Positions 46,515-55,081 of a stretch of DNA of 64,000 bases are shown here, one piece after another; the stretch's first letter is position 1; each line of letters begins with the position of its first letter. The notes beneath the pieces are model-generated. The model was not told the DNA's origin, did no database searches, and saw only the letters and a list, made by a program, of their open reading frames with translations. The translations under genes were made by a program, and so were the position numbers. Origin of the DNA: G963667915 sp965197385 (GTDB lineage: Bacteria; Acidobacteriota; Vicinamibacteria; Vicinamibacterales; UBA823); contig CBDANA010000008.1 in the NCBI GenBank assembly GCA_965197385.1, positions 930,001 to 994,000 on the forward strand, given 5' to 3'.

Positions 46515-47705
46515 TCGCCGGCTCGCGCAGCTGGACCTTGAGGTAATTGTCGGTGAGCGCCGTGCCTCGGTCGTCCAGCACCAGCGCCGGACGAATCGTC
46601 CCGATCGCCGCCGCTTGAAACCTCCGCTGGAGCTGCCCGGCCACCGCCCGGAGCTCACGCGCGCGCCGGTGCGCCAGGCCGCCATCGACTTTGTCAGGCA
46701 TCCGGCTGCTGGCCGTCCCCGGCCGATCGGCATACGGAAACACGTGGATGGAGGTCAGCGGCGAGTCGGCCAGGTAGGCCACGTGTGTGTCGTGATCCCG
46801 CTCGGTCTCGCCAGGAAATCCGCCATGGCGTCGGACCCGAGCGCCGCGTCTGGCAGGCGATCGCGGACCGTATCAACTACCCGCCGATAGTCGCTCAACG
46901 AGTAAGGGCGACCCATCGCCCGCAGACAGGCGTCACTCGCATGCTGGAGCGGCAGGTGGAAATGCGGAACGAACCGGCCGCTGCGTGCCACGAGATCGAT
47001 GAGAGGCTCCGTGCAATCCATCGGCTCGAGCGAGCTGAGCCGCAGCCGGCACGCGGCGTCCTGCCGATCGAGCGCCCGCAGCAGGTCGACGAGCGAGGAT
47101 GCGGGCCTCCGGTCACGCCCGAACGAGCCGAGATGCACGCCGGACAGCACCACCTCCTTGAATCCGGCGTCCGACGCGACCTTGACGCGACGCAGCACCT
47201 CGGGGATGGAACGACTGCGCCCGCGGCCGCGCGTGCGGGGAATGACGCAGTAGCTGCAGTGATCGTCACAGCCCGTCTGCACGGCGAGCGTGTGCACGGT
47301 GCGGCCCGCCGCCGCCGGCTCGACCGGCACGCCGCAGGGACCGTCGCCGGTCTGGTGTCGCAGCGGATCGATCAACGGTTGGATGTCGGCGACGAGCGCC
47401 TCCTTGCGGTCGTTCGTCACCACTGCCCGAACACCGGGCAGCGCGACGAGTTCGTCCGGAGCGCGAGTGGCGTAGCACCCGGTGACGACAATCCGGGCGT
47501 CCGGATTGCGACGGGCGATCCGTCGAATCGCCTGCCGGGCAGACCCGTCGGCCGACGACGTGACCGAGCACGAGTTGACGACGATGAGATCAGCCTCCTC
47601 CGGCGGGGCCGGGCTGCCTCCGCAGGCGCGCAGATCGCCGTCGATGCACGCCGAATCGGCCTGATTGACGCGGCACCCGAACGTGAGGACTGCGAACTTC
47701 ATCAC
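46234..47705 (-). pseudogene. mtaB: tRNA-2-methylthio-N6-threonylcarbamoyladenosine transferase MtaB, frameshifted
   Basis: The first part from ATG 47705 has FAVLTFGCRVNQADSACIDG, IVVNSCSVTSSADGSARQAI and the radical-SAM triad CDDHCSYCVIPRTRGRGRS, up to LGSDAMADF. There the frame changes: the expected FPGETE...AYLADSPLTSIHVFPYADRPGT continues in another frame to 46234. Insertion of one base at CTGGCGAGACC (about 46830) would restore one protein of about 430 aa, with the TRAM-like domain at the end (VLDDRGTALTDNYLKVQL). The C-terminal frame continues into the rlmN coding region. Either a real pseudogene or a sequence error. Confidence 0.85.
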
Positions 47706-47712
47706 CGGAGGC

Positions 47713-48207
47713 TCACGACTCGAGCCGCGCGGCCGCCTGGTCGACCTTGGCGGCCAGGGAAGCCTTGTAGTCGGTCAGTTTCTGGGCGAGCGCCGCGTCG
47801 CCTGTGGCCAGGATCTGGGCGGCCAGCACCGCCGCGTTCGTCGCGCCGGCCTTACCGACCGCCATCGTGGCGACCGGCACGCCCGGCGGCATCTGTACGG
47901 TGGCCAGGAGCGCGTCGAGCCCGTTTAACGCCGTCGAGTCGATCGGCACCCCGATGACCGGCCGCGTCGAGTGGGCGGCGACTACACCCGCAAGGTGGGC
48001 CGCGGCACCCGCGCCAACGATGAAGGCGCCGACGCCACAGGCATGCGCGTCGTCGATCAGCGCGCGCACCCGATCCGGGGACCGGTGCGCCGACGCCACG
48101 GTCATCGTGTAGCCGATGCCGAACTGCGTCAGGACCTCCGCCGCGGCCTGCATCACCGGCGCATCCGAATCCGATCCCATGAGAATCAATACCTGCCGAT
48201 CGCCCAT
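47713..48207 (-). CDS. purE: N5-carboxyaminoimidazole ribonucleotide mutase
   Basis: 164 aa from ATG 48207, with AGGG upstream at proper spacing (a GTG at 48216 is less well placed). It rearranges N5-CAIR to CAIR. Visible: VLILMGSDSDAPVMQAAAEV, TVASAHRSPDRVRAL (catalytic His), FIVGAGAAAHLAGVVAAH and PVIGVPIDSTALNGLDALL. Class I type by sequence, so a purK should exist elsewhere in the genome; none is in this window. It lies between purD and mtaB, with short gaps. Confidence 0.94.
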   Translation of the reverse strand: MGDRQVLILMGSDSDAPVMQAAAEVLTQFGIGYTMTVASAHRSPDRVRALIDDAHACGVGAFIVGAGAAAHLAGVVAAHSTRPVIGVPIDSTALNGLDALLATVQMPPGVPVATMAVGKAGATNAAVLAAQILATGDAALAQKLTDYKASLAAKVDQAAARLES

Positions 48208-48251
48208 CGTGATCACCCTAGCCTAAGCCTAGCAGCCCGTGTGCCGGCCGC

Positions 48252-49535
48252 TCATGACGCCGGCGTCAGCGCCTTGCGTCCAATGTCCTGCCTGACGTGC
48301 ATCCCTTCGAACTGAATCAGCCGTACCGCGGCGTACGCGCGATCGATCGCCTGCTCGAATCCAGTCCCTTTCCCGACCACGGTCAGCACGCGGCCACCGG
48401 CCGTGACGATTCCGGGACCGGCGTGTTTCGTTCCGGCGTGGAAGACCAGGACGCCCTCGCGCCCGGCCGCGGCGTCCAGCCCCGAGATCGGCAGCCCTGT
48501 CGGATAGGCGCCCGGATAGCCACCCGAAGCAACCACCACCCCAACGTGCGGCTCGATGCGGAGCACCACCGACCGGCCATCGAGGGCACCTCGTGCCGCA
48601 TCCACGAGCAGCGGCGTCAAGTCCTCGGCCACCTGAGGCAGCACGACCTGGGCTTCAGGATCGCCAAACCTGACGTTGAACTCGATCACCTTCGGGCCAT
48701 CGCCGGTCAGCATCAACCCGACGTATAGCACACCCGCGTACGGATGCCCTTCGGCCACCATCCCGTCCAGCACAGGCTGGACGATCTCCCGCATGACCCG
48801 TGCGCACACCTCGTCGGTCAGCCGCGGGCTCGGCGAGAACGCCCCCATCCCGCCCGTGTTGGGTCCGCGATCGTTATCGAAGGCGCGTTTGTGGTCTTGC
48901 GCCGACGGCAGCGCCAGCGCGCACCGGCCATCGCAGAGCACGAAGAACGAGGCTTCTTCGCCGTCGAGATACTTCTCGACGACCACCGTCGCACCAGCCG
49001 CCCCAAACCGGCGATCCACCAGCAGGTCGCACACCGCGCGCTCGGCCGCCGGCTCGTCAGCCGCGATGATGACACCCTTGCCAGCCGCCAAGCCGTCAGC
49101 CTTGAGCACGACCGGGTACCCGAACCGGCCGGACCGGATGGCCGCCAAGGCACTCGAGGGGTCGTCGTGCGTTTCGTAGGCCGCCGTCGGAATCCCGTGC
49201 CGGCTCATGAACGCCTTGGCGAACGCCTTGCTCGATTCGAGGCGCGCGGCGTCCCGCGTCGGACCGAACAGCAGCCGACCGCCGACGGCGAACCGGTCGG
49301 CGACGCCGCCGGCCAGCGGAGCCTCCGGACCCACGACAGTCAGCTCGACCGACTCCCGGTCGGCCAACTCGAACACAGCGTCCGGATTGGCGATGTCGAC
49401 CGGGACGCAGGTCGACACCTGGGCCATGCCGGGATTCCCTGGTGCAGTCAGCACCTGCCCGGGCCGATGCTCCTGGGACAGCTTCCAGGCCAGGGCGTGC
49501 TCTCGCGCACCGCTGCCGACGACCAGGATCTTCAT
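48252..49535 (-). CDS. purD: Phosphoribosylamine-glycine ligase
   Basis: 427 aa from ATG 49535. Second step of purine synthesis, ATP-dependent. Starts KILVVGSGAREHALAWKLSQ, then VGPEAPLAGGVADRF, the ATP-grasp region PVVLKADGLAAGKGVIIA, DHKRAFDNDRGPNTGGMGAF and VIEFNVRFGDPEAQVVLP. Full length. First gene of the purD-purE-mtaB block, divergent from rpsU with about 200 bp between start codons. Confidence 0.95.
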   Translation of the reverse strand: MKILVVGSGAREHALAWKLSQEHRPGQVLTAPGNPGMAQVSTCVPVDIANPDAVFELADRESVELTVVGPEAPLAGGVADRFAVGGRLLFGPTRDAARLESSKAFAKAFMSRHGIPTAAYETHDDPSSALAAIRSGRFGYPVVLKADGLAAGKGVIIAADEPAAERAVCDLLVDRRFGAAGATVVVEKYLDGEEASFFVLCDGRCALALPSAQDHKRAFDNDRGPNTGGMGAFSPSPRLTDEVCARVMREIVQPVLDGMVAEGHPYAGVLYVGLMLTGDGPKVIEFNVRFGDPEAQVVLPQVAEDLTPLLVDAARGALDGRSVVLRIEPHVGVVVASGGYPGAYPTGLPISGLDAAAGREGVLVFHAGTKHAGPGIVTAGGRVLTVVGKGTGFEQAIDRAYAAVRLIQFEGMHVRQDIGRKALTPAS

Positions 49536-49634
49536 GGACGCTCTATATCATTGAAAAATATATGGTTGCACTGAACTTCAGGATTCCGAATGAGCCGGGG
49601 CCCCGGAAAAGGAATCGTCGCGGGCCGGTGGGTT

Positions 49635-49664
49635 TTGGGCCTGGAACCGCCGGCTACCTATGAT
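49635..49664 (+). promoter_or_regulatory. Candidate promoter of rpsU
   Basis: TTGGGC (49635-49640), 18 nt spacer, TATGAT (49659-49664), about 70 nt before the TTG start codon. Confidence 0.45.
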
Positions 49665-49736
49665 AGCCTAACATATTCGGTAGGTGTCATTCGGGCGGAC
49701 AGGTGCCCAGGTCGGCGGGTGAGGGGGTGGATCAGG

Positions 49737-49934
49737 TTGGCTGAAGTGAGACTCCAGGACGGAGAATCGATCGAAAGCGCGCTCCGTCGTTTCAAACGAA
49801 AAGTCCAGCAAGAAGACATCATCAAAGACATCAAGAAGCACTCCTACTATCTGAAGCCGGGTGACAAACGGCGCGCGAAGCAGGCGCTCGCGCGCAAACG
49901 CACTCGGAAGAAGCAGCGTCGAGACGTCGAGTGA
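49737..49934 (+). CDS. rpsU: Small ribosomal subunit protein bS21
   Basis: 65 aa. The family N-terminus (AEVRLQDGESIESALRRFKR) indicates the TTG at 49737 as start, with a purine-rich GAGGGGGTGGATCAGG in front; a longer open frame upstream has no protein character. The C-terminus is the usual Lys/Arg-rich tail (KPGDKRRAKQALARKRTRKK). bS21 sits near the anti-Shine-Dalgarno on the 30S subunit. The TTG start may limit expression. Confidence 0.9.
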   Translation: MAEVRLQDGESIESALRRFKRKVQQEDIIKDIKKHSYYLKPGDKRRAKQALARKRTRKKQRRDVE

Positions 49935-50038
49935 GGCGTCCAGCGACAGCGATCCTCCCCAGTCCGAAGGTCGTCGCCAGGTCGAACGGTCACGACCTCG
50001 AACTGGGGGGGTTGATTGAGCAAAACCCCCGCAGGTGC

Positions 50039-50067
50039 TTGACAGCATTAGAGTTTGCGTAGTACGG
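50039..50067 (+). promoter_or_regulatory. Candidate promoter of the STAS gene
   Basis: A perfect TTGACA at 50039-50044; the -10 is weak (TAGTAC at 15 nt or GTACGG at 17 nt). The gene starts 100 nt downstream. Confidence 0.4.
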
Positions 50068-50165
50068 TGGCCGGTCCTGAGTCGGGCGACACCGTACTGG
50101 GGCGCCGTCGAAATCGGTCATGGTGACGGCCCACGCAGGAATTGCACACGGGAGGGAGAGCAGCG

Positions 50166-50507
50166 ATGCAGATCGAGGAACGGGAGGTCGGTGAGGTCCT
50201 GATTCTCGACCTGAGCGGGAAGTTGACCATCGGCGAAGGCGACGAGCTCCTCAAGGACAAGATCAACAGCCTGGTTCAGCAGGGTCGGCGCGAGCTCGTC
50301 TTGAATCTCGCAGGTGTTCCCTACATCGACAGCGCGGGACTGGGCGAAATCGTCCGGACCTACACGACCGTGAGCCGTCAGGGGGGCAAGTTGAAGCTCC
50401 TGAACCTGACCAAGCGGATCCAGGATCTGCTGGCGATCACCAAGCTGCTCACGGTATTCGAGACCTTCGACTCGGAGCAGGAGGCCGTCCAGAGCTTCGC
50501 CTCGTAG
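50166..50507 (+). CDS. STAS-domain anti-sigma-factor antagonist-like protein
   Basis: 113 aa from ATG 50166 with GGAGGGAG upstream; an in-frame ATG at 50142 is less well placed. The single STAS domain shows VLILDLSGKLTIGEGDELLK, LVLNLAGVPYIDSAGLGEIV with the Ser that is phosphorylated in SpoIIAA/RsbV-like proteins, and LKLLNLTKRIQDLLAITKLL. It probably binds an anti-sigma kinase encoded elsewhere; none is in the window. It directly precedes the glycan gene cluster. Confidence 0.87.
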   Translation: MQIEEREVGEVLILDLSGKLTIGEGDELLKDKINSLVQQGRRELVLNLAGVPYIDSAGLGEIVRTYTTVSRQGGKLKLLNLTKRIQDLLAITKLLTVFETFDSEQEAVQSFAS

Positions 50508-50533
50508 CTGGGCCCGCTTTCCCGCCGCGCTTC

Positions 50534-51481
50534 ATGGCGCGCAATTCTCTTCAGTCTCTCGCTTCGCCGGATGCCGAACCCATCGTTCGGGCGTCCGGCC
50601 GCTCGATCGCCTCTGGCCTAATCGTCTCCCTGCGGCCACACCAGTGGACCAAGAACTTACTGATCTTCGCCGCGTTGCTGTTCGGGCAGCACCTGACCGA
50701 TCCGACCGCCACCCTGCGTGCGATGGCGGCGTTCGTGGTGTTCTGCGGCCTGTCCGGCGCGGTGTACTTGGTGAACGACGTGATGGATCGGGCCGGCGAC
50801 CGCCGGCATGCCCACAAGGCGACGCGGCCCATCGCCGCCGGCGAGATCTCCCCCCGGCTGGCGCTCGCGGCGGCGGCCCTGGTGGGACTCGCCTCGATCG
50901 CAGGCGCCTTTCGGCTGTCGCCGGCCATGGCTGGTGTGGCGTCGGGCTACGCGGCGCTCCTGGTCGCCTATTCCGTCTTCCTGAAACATCTCGTCATCGT
51001 CGACGTCATGACGATTGCGGCCGGTTTCGTCCTGCGTGCCGTCGCAGGCGGCGTGGCGATTGGCGTGTCGGTCAGCGCCTGGTTGCTCCTGTGCACGAGC
51101 CTGCTCGCGCTGTTCCTGGCACTCAGCAAGCGCCGGCACGAGATGGTGGAGCTGGCGGGAAGCGCGGCCGAGCATCGACCCAGCCTGGGCGAGTACAGCC
51201 CCTCCTTGCTGGATCAGATGATTTCGGTCGTCACCGCATCGACGCTGATCGCCTACAGTTTCTACGCCATCAGCCCGGACGTCGCCGCCCGATTCGGCAC
51301 GGACTGGCTTGGGTTGACGATCCCATTTCCGTTGTACGGGATTTTTCGGTATTTGTATCTGGTGCATCAGAAATCCGAGGGTGGGAGCCCAGCCGAGATC
51401 TTGTTGGCTGACCGCCCCTTGTTGAGCTGCGTGGTGCTCTGGAGCGTGGCGGTCGTACTAATCGTCTATCGCCCCTGGTGA
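50534..51481 (+). CDS. UbiA-family polyprenyl-phosphate phosphoribosyltransferase-like protein
   Basis: 315 aa, starting ATG 50534, 26 bp after the STAS gene. About eight membrane segments. The UbiA signature is VYLVNDVMDRAGDRRHAHK (NDxxDxxxD, about residues 79-97), with a second aspartate region VIVDVMTIAAGFVLRAVAG. SLRPHQWTKNLLIFAALLFG at the N-terminus is typical of the decaprenyl-phosphate phosphoribosyltransferase (DPPR synthase) branch, which moves phosphoribose from PRPP to a polyprenyl phosphate. Together with the following glycosyltransferases it suggests a lipid-linked pentose used for a surface glycan. A quinone-type prenyltransferase is less likely. Confidence 0.82.
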   Translation: MARNSLQSLASPDAEPIVRASGRSIASGLIVSLRPHQWTKNLLIFAALLFGQHLTDPTATLRAMAAFVVFCGLSGAVYLVNDVMDRAGDRRHAHKATRPIAAGEISPRLALAAAALVGLASIAGAFRLSPAMAGVASGYAALLVAYSVFLKHLVIVDVMTIAAGFVLRAVAGGVAIGVSVSAWLLLCTSLLALFLALSKRRHEMVELAGSAAEHRPSLGEYSPSLLDQMISVVTASTLIAYSFYAISPDVAARFGTDWLGLTIPFPLYGIFRYLYLVHQKSEGGSPAEILLADRPLLSCVVLWSVAVVLIVYRPW

Positions 51482-51529
51482 CCTTCACTGCCGCCGGCCA
51501 CGCGCCGAACGGCCGAAAGTCGAGAGTTC

Positions 51530-52507
51530 ATGTCTGACTTTGCCATCCGAGCGGGTTCGATCGACGTCGAGGAAATCATGCGGCACATCCGCACCCGCAT
51601 CCGCGACAAGCGAGGCATCGATTACACCGACAATGAAATTCGAGAATTGGCGAATGTGAAGCTGGAGCGCATTCTCGACCCGAGCGGGATTCGGTCCGAT
51701 CTGTTCGAGCACTTCCGGCAGCGGCCCAAGAGCACCCCACTCGACACGGCGCCGGTAAGCCTCGCGCCCTGGCCGGAACCGTTCCCATTCGACGATAAGT
51801 CGATTTACGCCTCCACGCGCGGGCTGCTCGTGCTCATCCGCCGGCTCCTGCGTCCGGTGTTGAAACTCCTGTTCAATCCGAATCCGCTGATCACGGTGAT
51901 CCACCAGCAATCGCTGATCAACGCACACACCGAGGGACAGCTTCATGCCATGGCCGACCAGCTCTCCGAGCAGATCGCCGGCCGGTCCGAGACCCACATG
52001 CTGAATTACGAGGTGCTCAATAACCTGGTCGTGGAAATCACCCGGCTCGGCATCAAAGTCAAGAATCTCAAAATGCAGGTGCAGTCGGTGAGCAGCCGGC
52101 TCGACTTCGACGAGCGCCGAGCGCGCGCGCTCGAAAGCCTGGTCAAGCCGGCCCCTGACGGGCCGGCCCCCGAGGCGGCGGCGCCCACCAGCGCAGCCGA
52201 CACGGGAGACGGATCGCCGAACCAGAAGCGCCGACGCCGACACCGACGGGGCGGCCGACGAAGGGGCGCCGAGACGGTCGCGACCGACGCAGGCGGCGTG
52301 GTCTCCGGCGTGACGCAGACGGCAGAGGCGACGTCCGCCGGCGACCCGTCTGACGCGGACGCCGCGCCGGTCGCCCCACAACCGGCGCCGGCCCCGCCGG
52401 TGGCCCAACCACCGGATTCTGCACCGTCGGTGACCGAGTCCACGCCGCCGGAGGCGGCCGCCCCCACCGCATCGGACGGTGGGCCGGCTGACACGCCCGA
52501 CCAGTGA
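51530..52507 (+). CDS. Unknown protein with basic patch and Ala/Pro-rich tail
   Basis: 325 aa from ATG 51530. Residues 1-60 are helical and charged (VEEIMRHIRTRIRDKRGIDY). A hydrophobic stretch follows around 98-116 (LLVLIRRLLRPVLKLLFN), then a long helical, probably coiled-coil segment (150-210, LNNLVVEITRLGIKVKNLKM). A run of basic residues around 230-246 and a disordered Ala/Pro/Thr tail complete it. No known domain is recognised. The GT gene that follows starts inside its stop codon (GTGA), so the two are translationally coupled. I infer a scaffold or assembly role for the glycan machinery, without direct evidence. Confidence 0.6.
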   Translation: MSDFAIRAGSIDVEEIMRHIRTRIRDKRGIDYTDNEIRELANVKLERILDPSGIRSDLFEHFRQRPKSTPLDTAPVSLAPWPEPFPFDDKSIYASTRGLLVLIRRLLRPVLKLLFNPNPLITVIHQQSLINAHTEGQLHAMADQLSEQIAGRSETHMLNYEVLNNLVVEITRLGIKVKNLKMQVQSVSSRLDFDERRARALESLVKPAPDGPAPEAAAPTSAADTGDGSPNQKRRRRHRRGGRRRGAETVATDAGGVVSGVTQTAEATSAGDPSDADAAPVAPQPAPAPPVAQPPDSAPSVTESTPPEAAAPTASDGGPADTPDQ

Positions 52508-53817
52508 GGCTCGCCGTCGTCGTGCAGCGCTACGGCGCCCAGATCAACGGAGGCGCCGAGCTCCACGCCCGCTACATCGCCGAACACCTCGCGCGCCACG
52601 TCAAGGTGGAGGTGCTGACGACGTGCGCCAAGGACTACGTCTCCTGGGCTAACGAGTTCGAGCCCGGAGAAGATCGCGTGGGCGACCTGCTGGTCCGTCG
52701 GTTCCCTGTCAAGCGCCAGCGGGATCCGGCCGTCTTCGGACGCTGGTCGGAGCGCGTGTTCGCGCAGCGGCATTCGATCGGACAGGAGCTGAAGTGGCTC
52801 GACAGTGAAGGCCCCGCGAGCCCCGAACTCATTCGTCACCTCCGTCGGCATGGCGCCGACTACGACTTCTGTATCTTCTTCAGCTATCGCTACTACCACG
52901 CCTACTACGGCTGCCGCATGGTCGCGCCGCGGGCGGTCCTGGTCCCGACGGCCGAACGCGACCCGGCGGTCGGGCTGTCGATCTTCGGGCCGGTCTTCCG
53001 GGGCGTCCGCGCGATCATGTACAACTCGTTCGAAGAGCGCGCGATGATCCAGGCCGTGGCCGACAACGCCAGTGTCCGGCACACCGTCGTGGGCGTCGGG
53101 TCAGAGATTCCGAGCGACAGTCAGCCGGATCGGTTCCGGCAGAAGTTTGACATCTCGAAGCCGTTCATCGTCTATGTGGGCCGCCTCGAAGAGAACAAGG
53201 GGTGTCCTGAACTGTTCCGATTCTTCACGAGCTATGCGTCGCGCGTGTCCACGACCCTGCAGCTCGTGTTGATTGGCCGGTCGCTTCTGCCGATCCCGCC
53301 GCATCCTAGCATTCACTATCTCGGGTTCGTGTCGGATGAAGACAAGTTCGATGCGATCGCCGCCGCGCAGGCGCTGGTGATGCCGTCGCGGTTCGAGAGC
53401 CTGTCGATGGTGGCGCTCGAGGCCTGGGCCATGGGCCGCCCCGTGCTCGCCAATGGACGCTGCGACGTGCTGCAGGGCCACTGCCTCCGGAGTAATGCCG
53501 GGCTGTACTACGACAACTACGAGGAGTTCGCGGAGACCCTGTACGCCCTCGAAACCAACCGTCCACTGCATGCGGCACTGAGCTACAACGGACGGCAGTA
53601 TTTCACTCACAATTACGCGTGGCCGGTCATCGAGCGCAAGTACATGGACCTGCTGAACCGACTGAGCGGGGAAGCTGCGCCGCGGATGGAATCGCTGCCC
53701 GGATGGTTCGCTAGGCGGCGACGGAACGTTCCTCCAGCGTGCGGCGTTGTCGACGCGCTGCCGACCGGCCCGGCGCTGAAGACGGCCCGTGGACGGCGTC
53801 ACTCACGGCGCGGATGA
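52504..53817 (+). CDS. GT4-type glycosyltransferase, type A
   Basis: 437 aa from GTG 52504. GT-B fold: N-terminal RLAVVVQRYGAQINGGAELH and VEVLTTCAKDYVSWANEFEP; C-terminal IVYVGRLEENKGCPELFRFF and the ExxxxxxxE donor motif in RFESLSMVALEAWAMGRPVL (about residues 298-317). It should transfer a sugar from a nucleotide donor to a growing glycan at the inner membrane face. It is related to the protein at 56249 along its length. The last ~30 residues are Arg-rich and may be a tail without function. Confidence 0.88.
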   Translation: MRLAVVVQRYGAQINGGAELHARYIAEHLARHVKVEVLTTCAKDYVSWANEFEPGEDRVGDLLVRRFPVKRQRDPAVFGRWSERVFAQRHSIGQELKWLDSEGPASPELIRHLRRHGADYDFCIFFSYRYYHAYYGCRMVAPRAVLVPTAERDPAVGLSIFGPVFRGVRAIMYNSFEERAMIQAVADNASVRHTVVGVGSEIPSDSQPDRFRQKFDISKPFIVYVGRLEENKGCPELFRFFTSYASRVSTTLQLVLIGRSLLPIPPHPSIHYLGFVSDEDKFDAIAAAQALVMPSRFESLSMVALEAWAMGRPVLANGRCDVLQGHCLRSNAGLYYDNYEEFAETLYALETNRPLHAALSYNGRQYFTHNYAWPVIERKYMDLLNRLSGEAAPRMESLPGWFARRRRNVPPACGVVDALPTGPALKTARGRRHSRRG

Positions 53818-53820
53818 AAC

Positions 53821-55053
53821 GTGTCATCGACCACCATTGGACGACCGGCCGGCCACGCGAAGGTGCACCAGGTGCTCGCCACCCTGGGCTACGGCGACGC
53901 CATCGGCCACGAAGTGCTCGGCATCCAGCGCGTGCTGCGTGAGGCCGGCTTCACCTCCGACATTTTCGTCGAGACCGCCGATCCGCGGCTGGAGCCACTC
54001 ACCCGTGATTACCGTGAACTGCCCGAGGAGGCCGGCGCCGACGACCTCCTCATTCACCATTTCTCGCTGGCCTCCAAGGCGTCGCGAACTGCCTACGCCC
54101 TGCCGAGCCGCATGGCGCTCATCTACCACAACATCACGCCGCCCGAATACCTGATCGACGTGAATCCGTTCCTGGCCCTGCGCTGCTGGGAGGGCCGGCG
54201 CGAACTCGGCGCCTACGTGGCGCGGTGCGACCTTGCCGTGGGCGACTCCGAATTCAACCGTCAAGAGCTCGAAGCGCTCGGGTTTCCGCGAACCGGCGTC
54301 CTGCCGGTCGTGCCCAGCTTCGCGCATCTCAACCTCGAGCCGGATCGCGCGCTGGCGTCACGTTTCGACGACGGGTGGACCAACATCCTCTTCGTGGGCC
54401 GAGTCATTCCGAACAAGCGGATCGAGGATCTGATTCGCTTCTTCCACGCCTATCGGCTGGCGTTCGATCCGAGCTCACGGTTGCTGATTGTCGGATCCTA
54501 CGGCGGCTTCGAGAGCTACCTGATGACGGTGCACGACTTGCTGGCGAGATTGCGCACGCCGGACGTGCATTTCGTCGGCCAGATCACAAACGCCGAACTG
54601 GCGGCGTTCTACGACGTCGCCGACCTCTTCTTGTGCGCCAGCGAACATGAGGGCTTTTGCGTCCCCATCATCGAGGCCTTCTACGAGCGCGTGCCGGTGA
54701 TCGCGTACGCCGCCACGGCCGTGCCAGCGACGATGGACGGCGCCGGCATTCTGTACGACGACAAGGACCCAGAAGTCGTCGCCGCGCTCATCGACGCTGT
54801 CGTGTCGAACCCGTCGCTCTACGACAGGATGCTCGACGAACAGGATGCCGCGTTGGCACGGCTGCGCGCCCGTGACTTTGCGGGGACGCTGCTGCGGTTC
54901 GTCGATCAGGTCCGCCGCGCGCCGCGATTGCCCGCCTGGGACGTTATTTGGAATTTCTGGCAGCAGTTCGACATGGATGAGCGCCTCGAGACGCTCCGGA
55001 CGGACCGGCCGTCCATCTATCAGGCGCTCCCGAAGGATCCTGCGGCGCCATGA
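53821..55053 (+). CDS. GT4-type glycosyltransferase, type B
   Basis: 410 aa from GTG 53821, three bases after the previous stop. N-terminal VHQVLATLGYGDAIGHEVLG, then ALIYHNITPPEYLIDVNPFL. The C-terminal domain has NILFVGRVIPNKRIEDLIRF and the donor motif in SEHEGFCVPIIEAFYERVPV (ExxxxxxxE). It is related to the next gene rather than to the type-A enzymes. The acceptor and donor sugar are not known. Confidence 0.87.
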   Translation: MSSTTIGRPAGHAKVHQVLATLGYGDAIGHEVLGIQRVLREAGFTSDIFVETADPRLEPLTRDYRELPEEAGADDLLIHHFSLASKASRTAYALPSRMALIYHNITPPEYLIDVNPFLALRCWEGRRELGAYVARCDLAVGDSEFNRQELEALGFPRTGVLPVVPSFAHLNLEPDRALASRFDDGWTNILFVGRVIPNKRIEDLIRFFHAYRLAFDPSSRLLIVGSYGGFESYLMTVHDLLARLRTPDVHFVGQITNAELAAFYDVADLFLCASEHEGFCVPIIEAFYERVPVIAYAATAVPATMDGAGILYDDKDPEVVAALIDAVVSNPSLYDRMLDEQDAALARLRARDFAGTLLRFVDQVRRAPRLPAWDVIWNFWQQFDMDERLETLRTDRPSIYQALPKDPAAP

Positions 55054-55081
55054 GCGTCGTACCCGGCGCGGGCGACGACGG

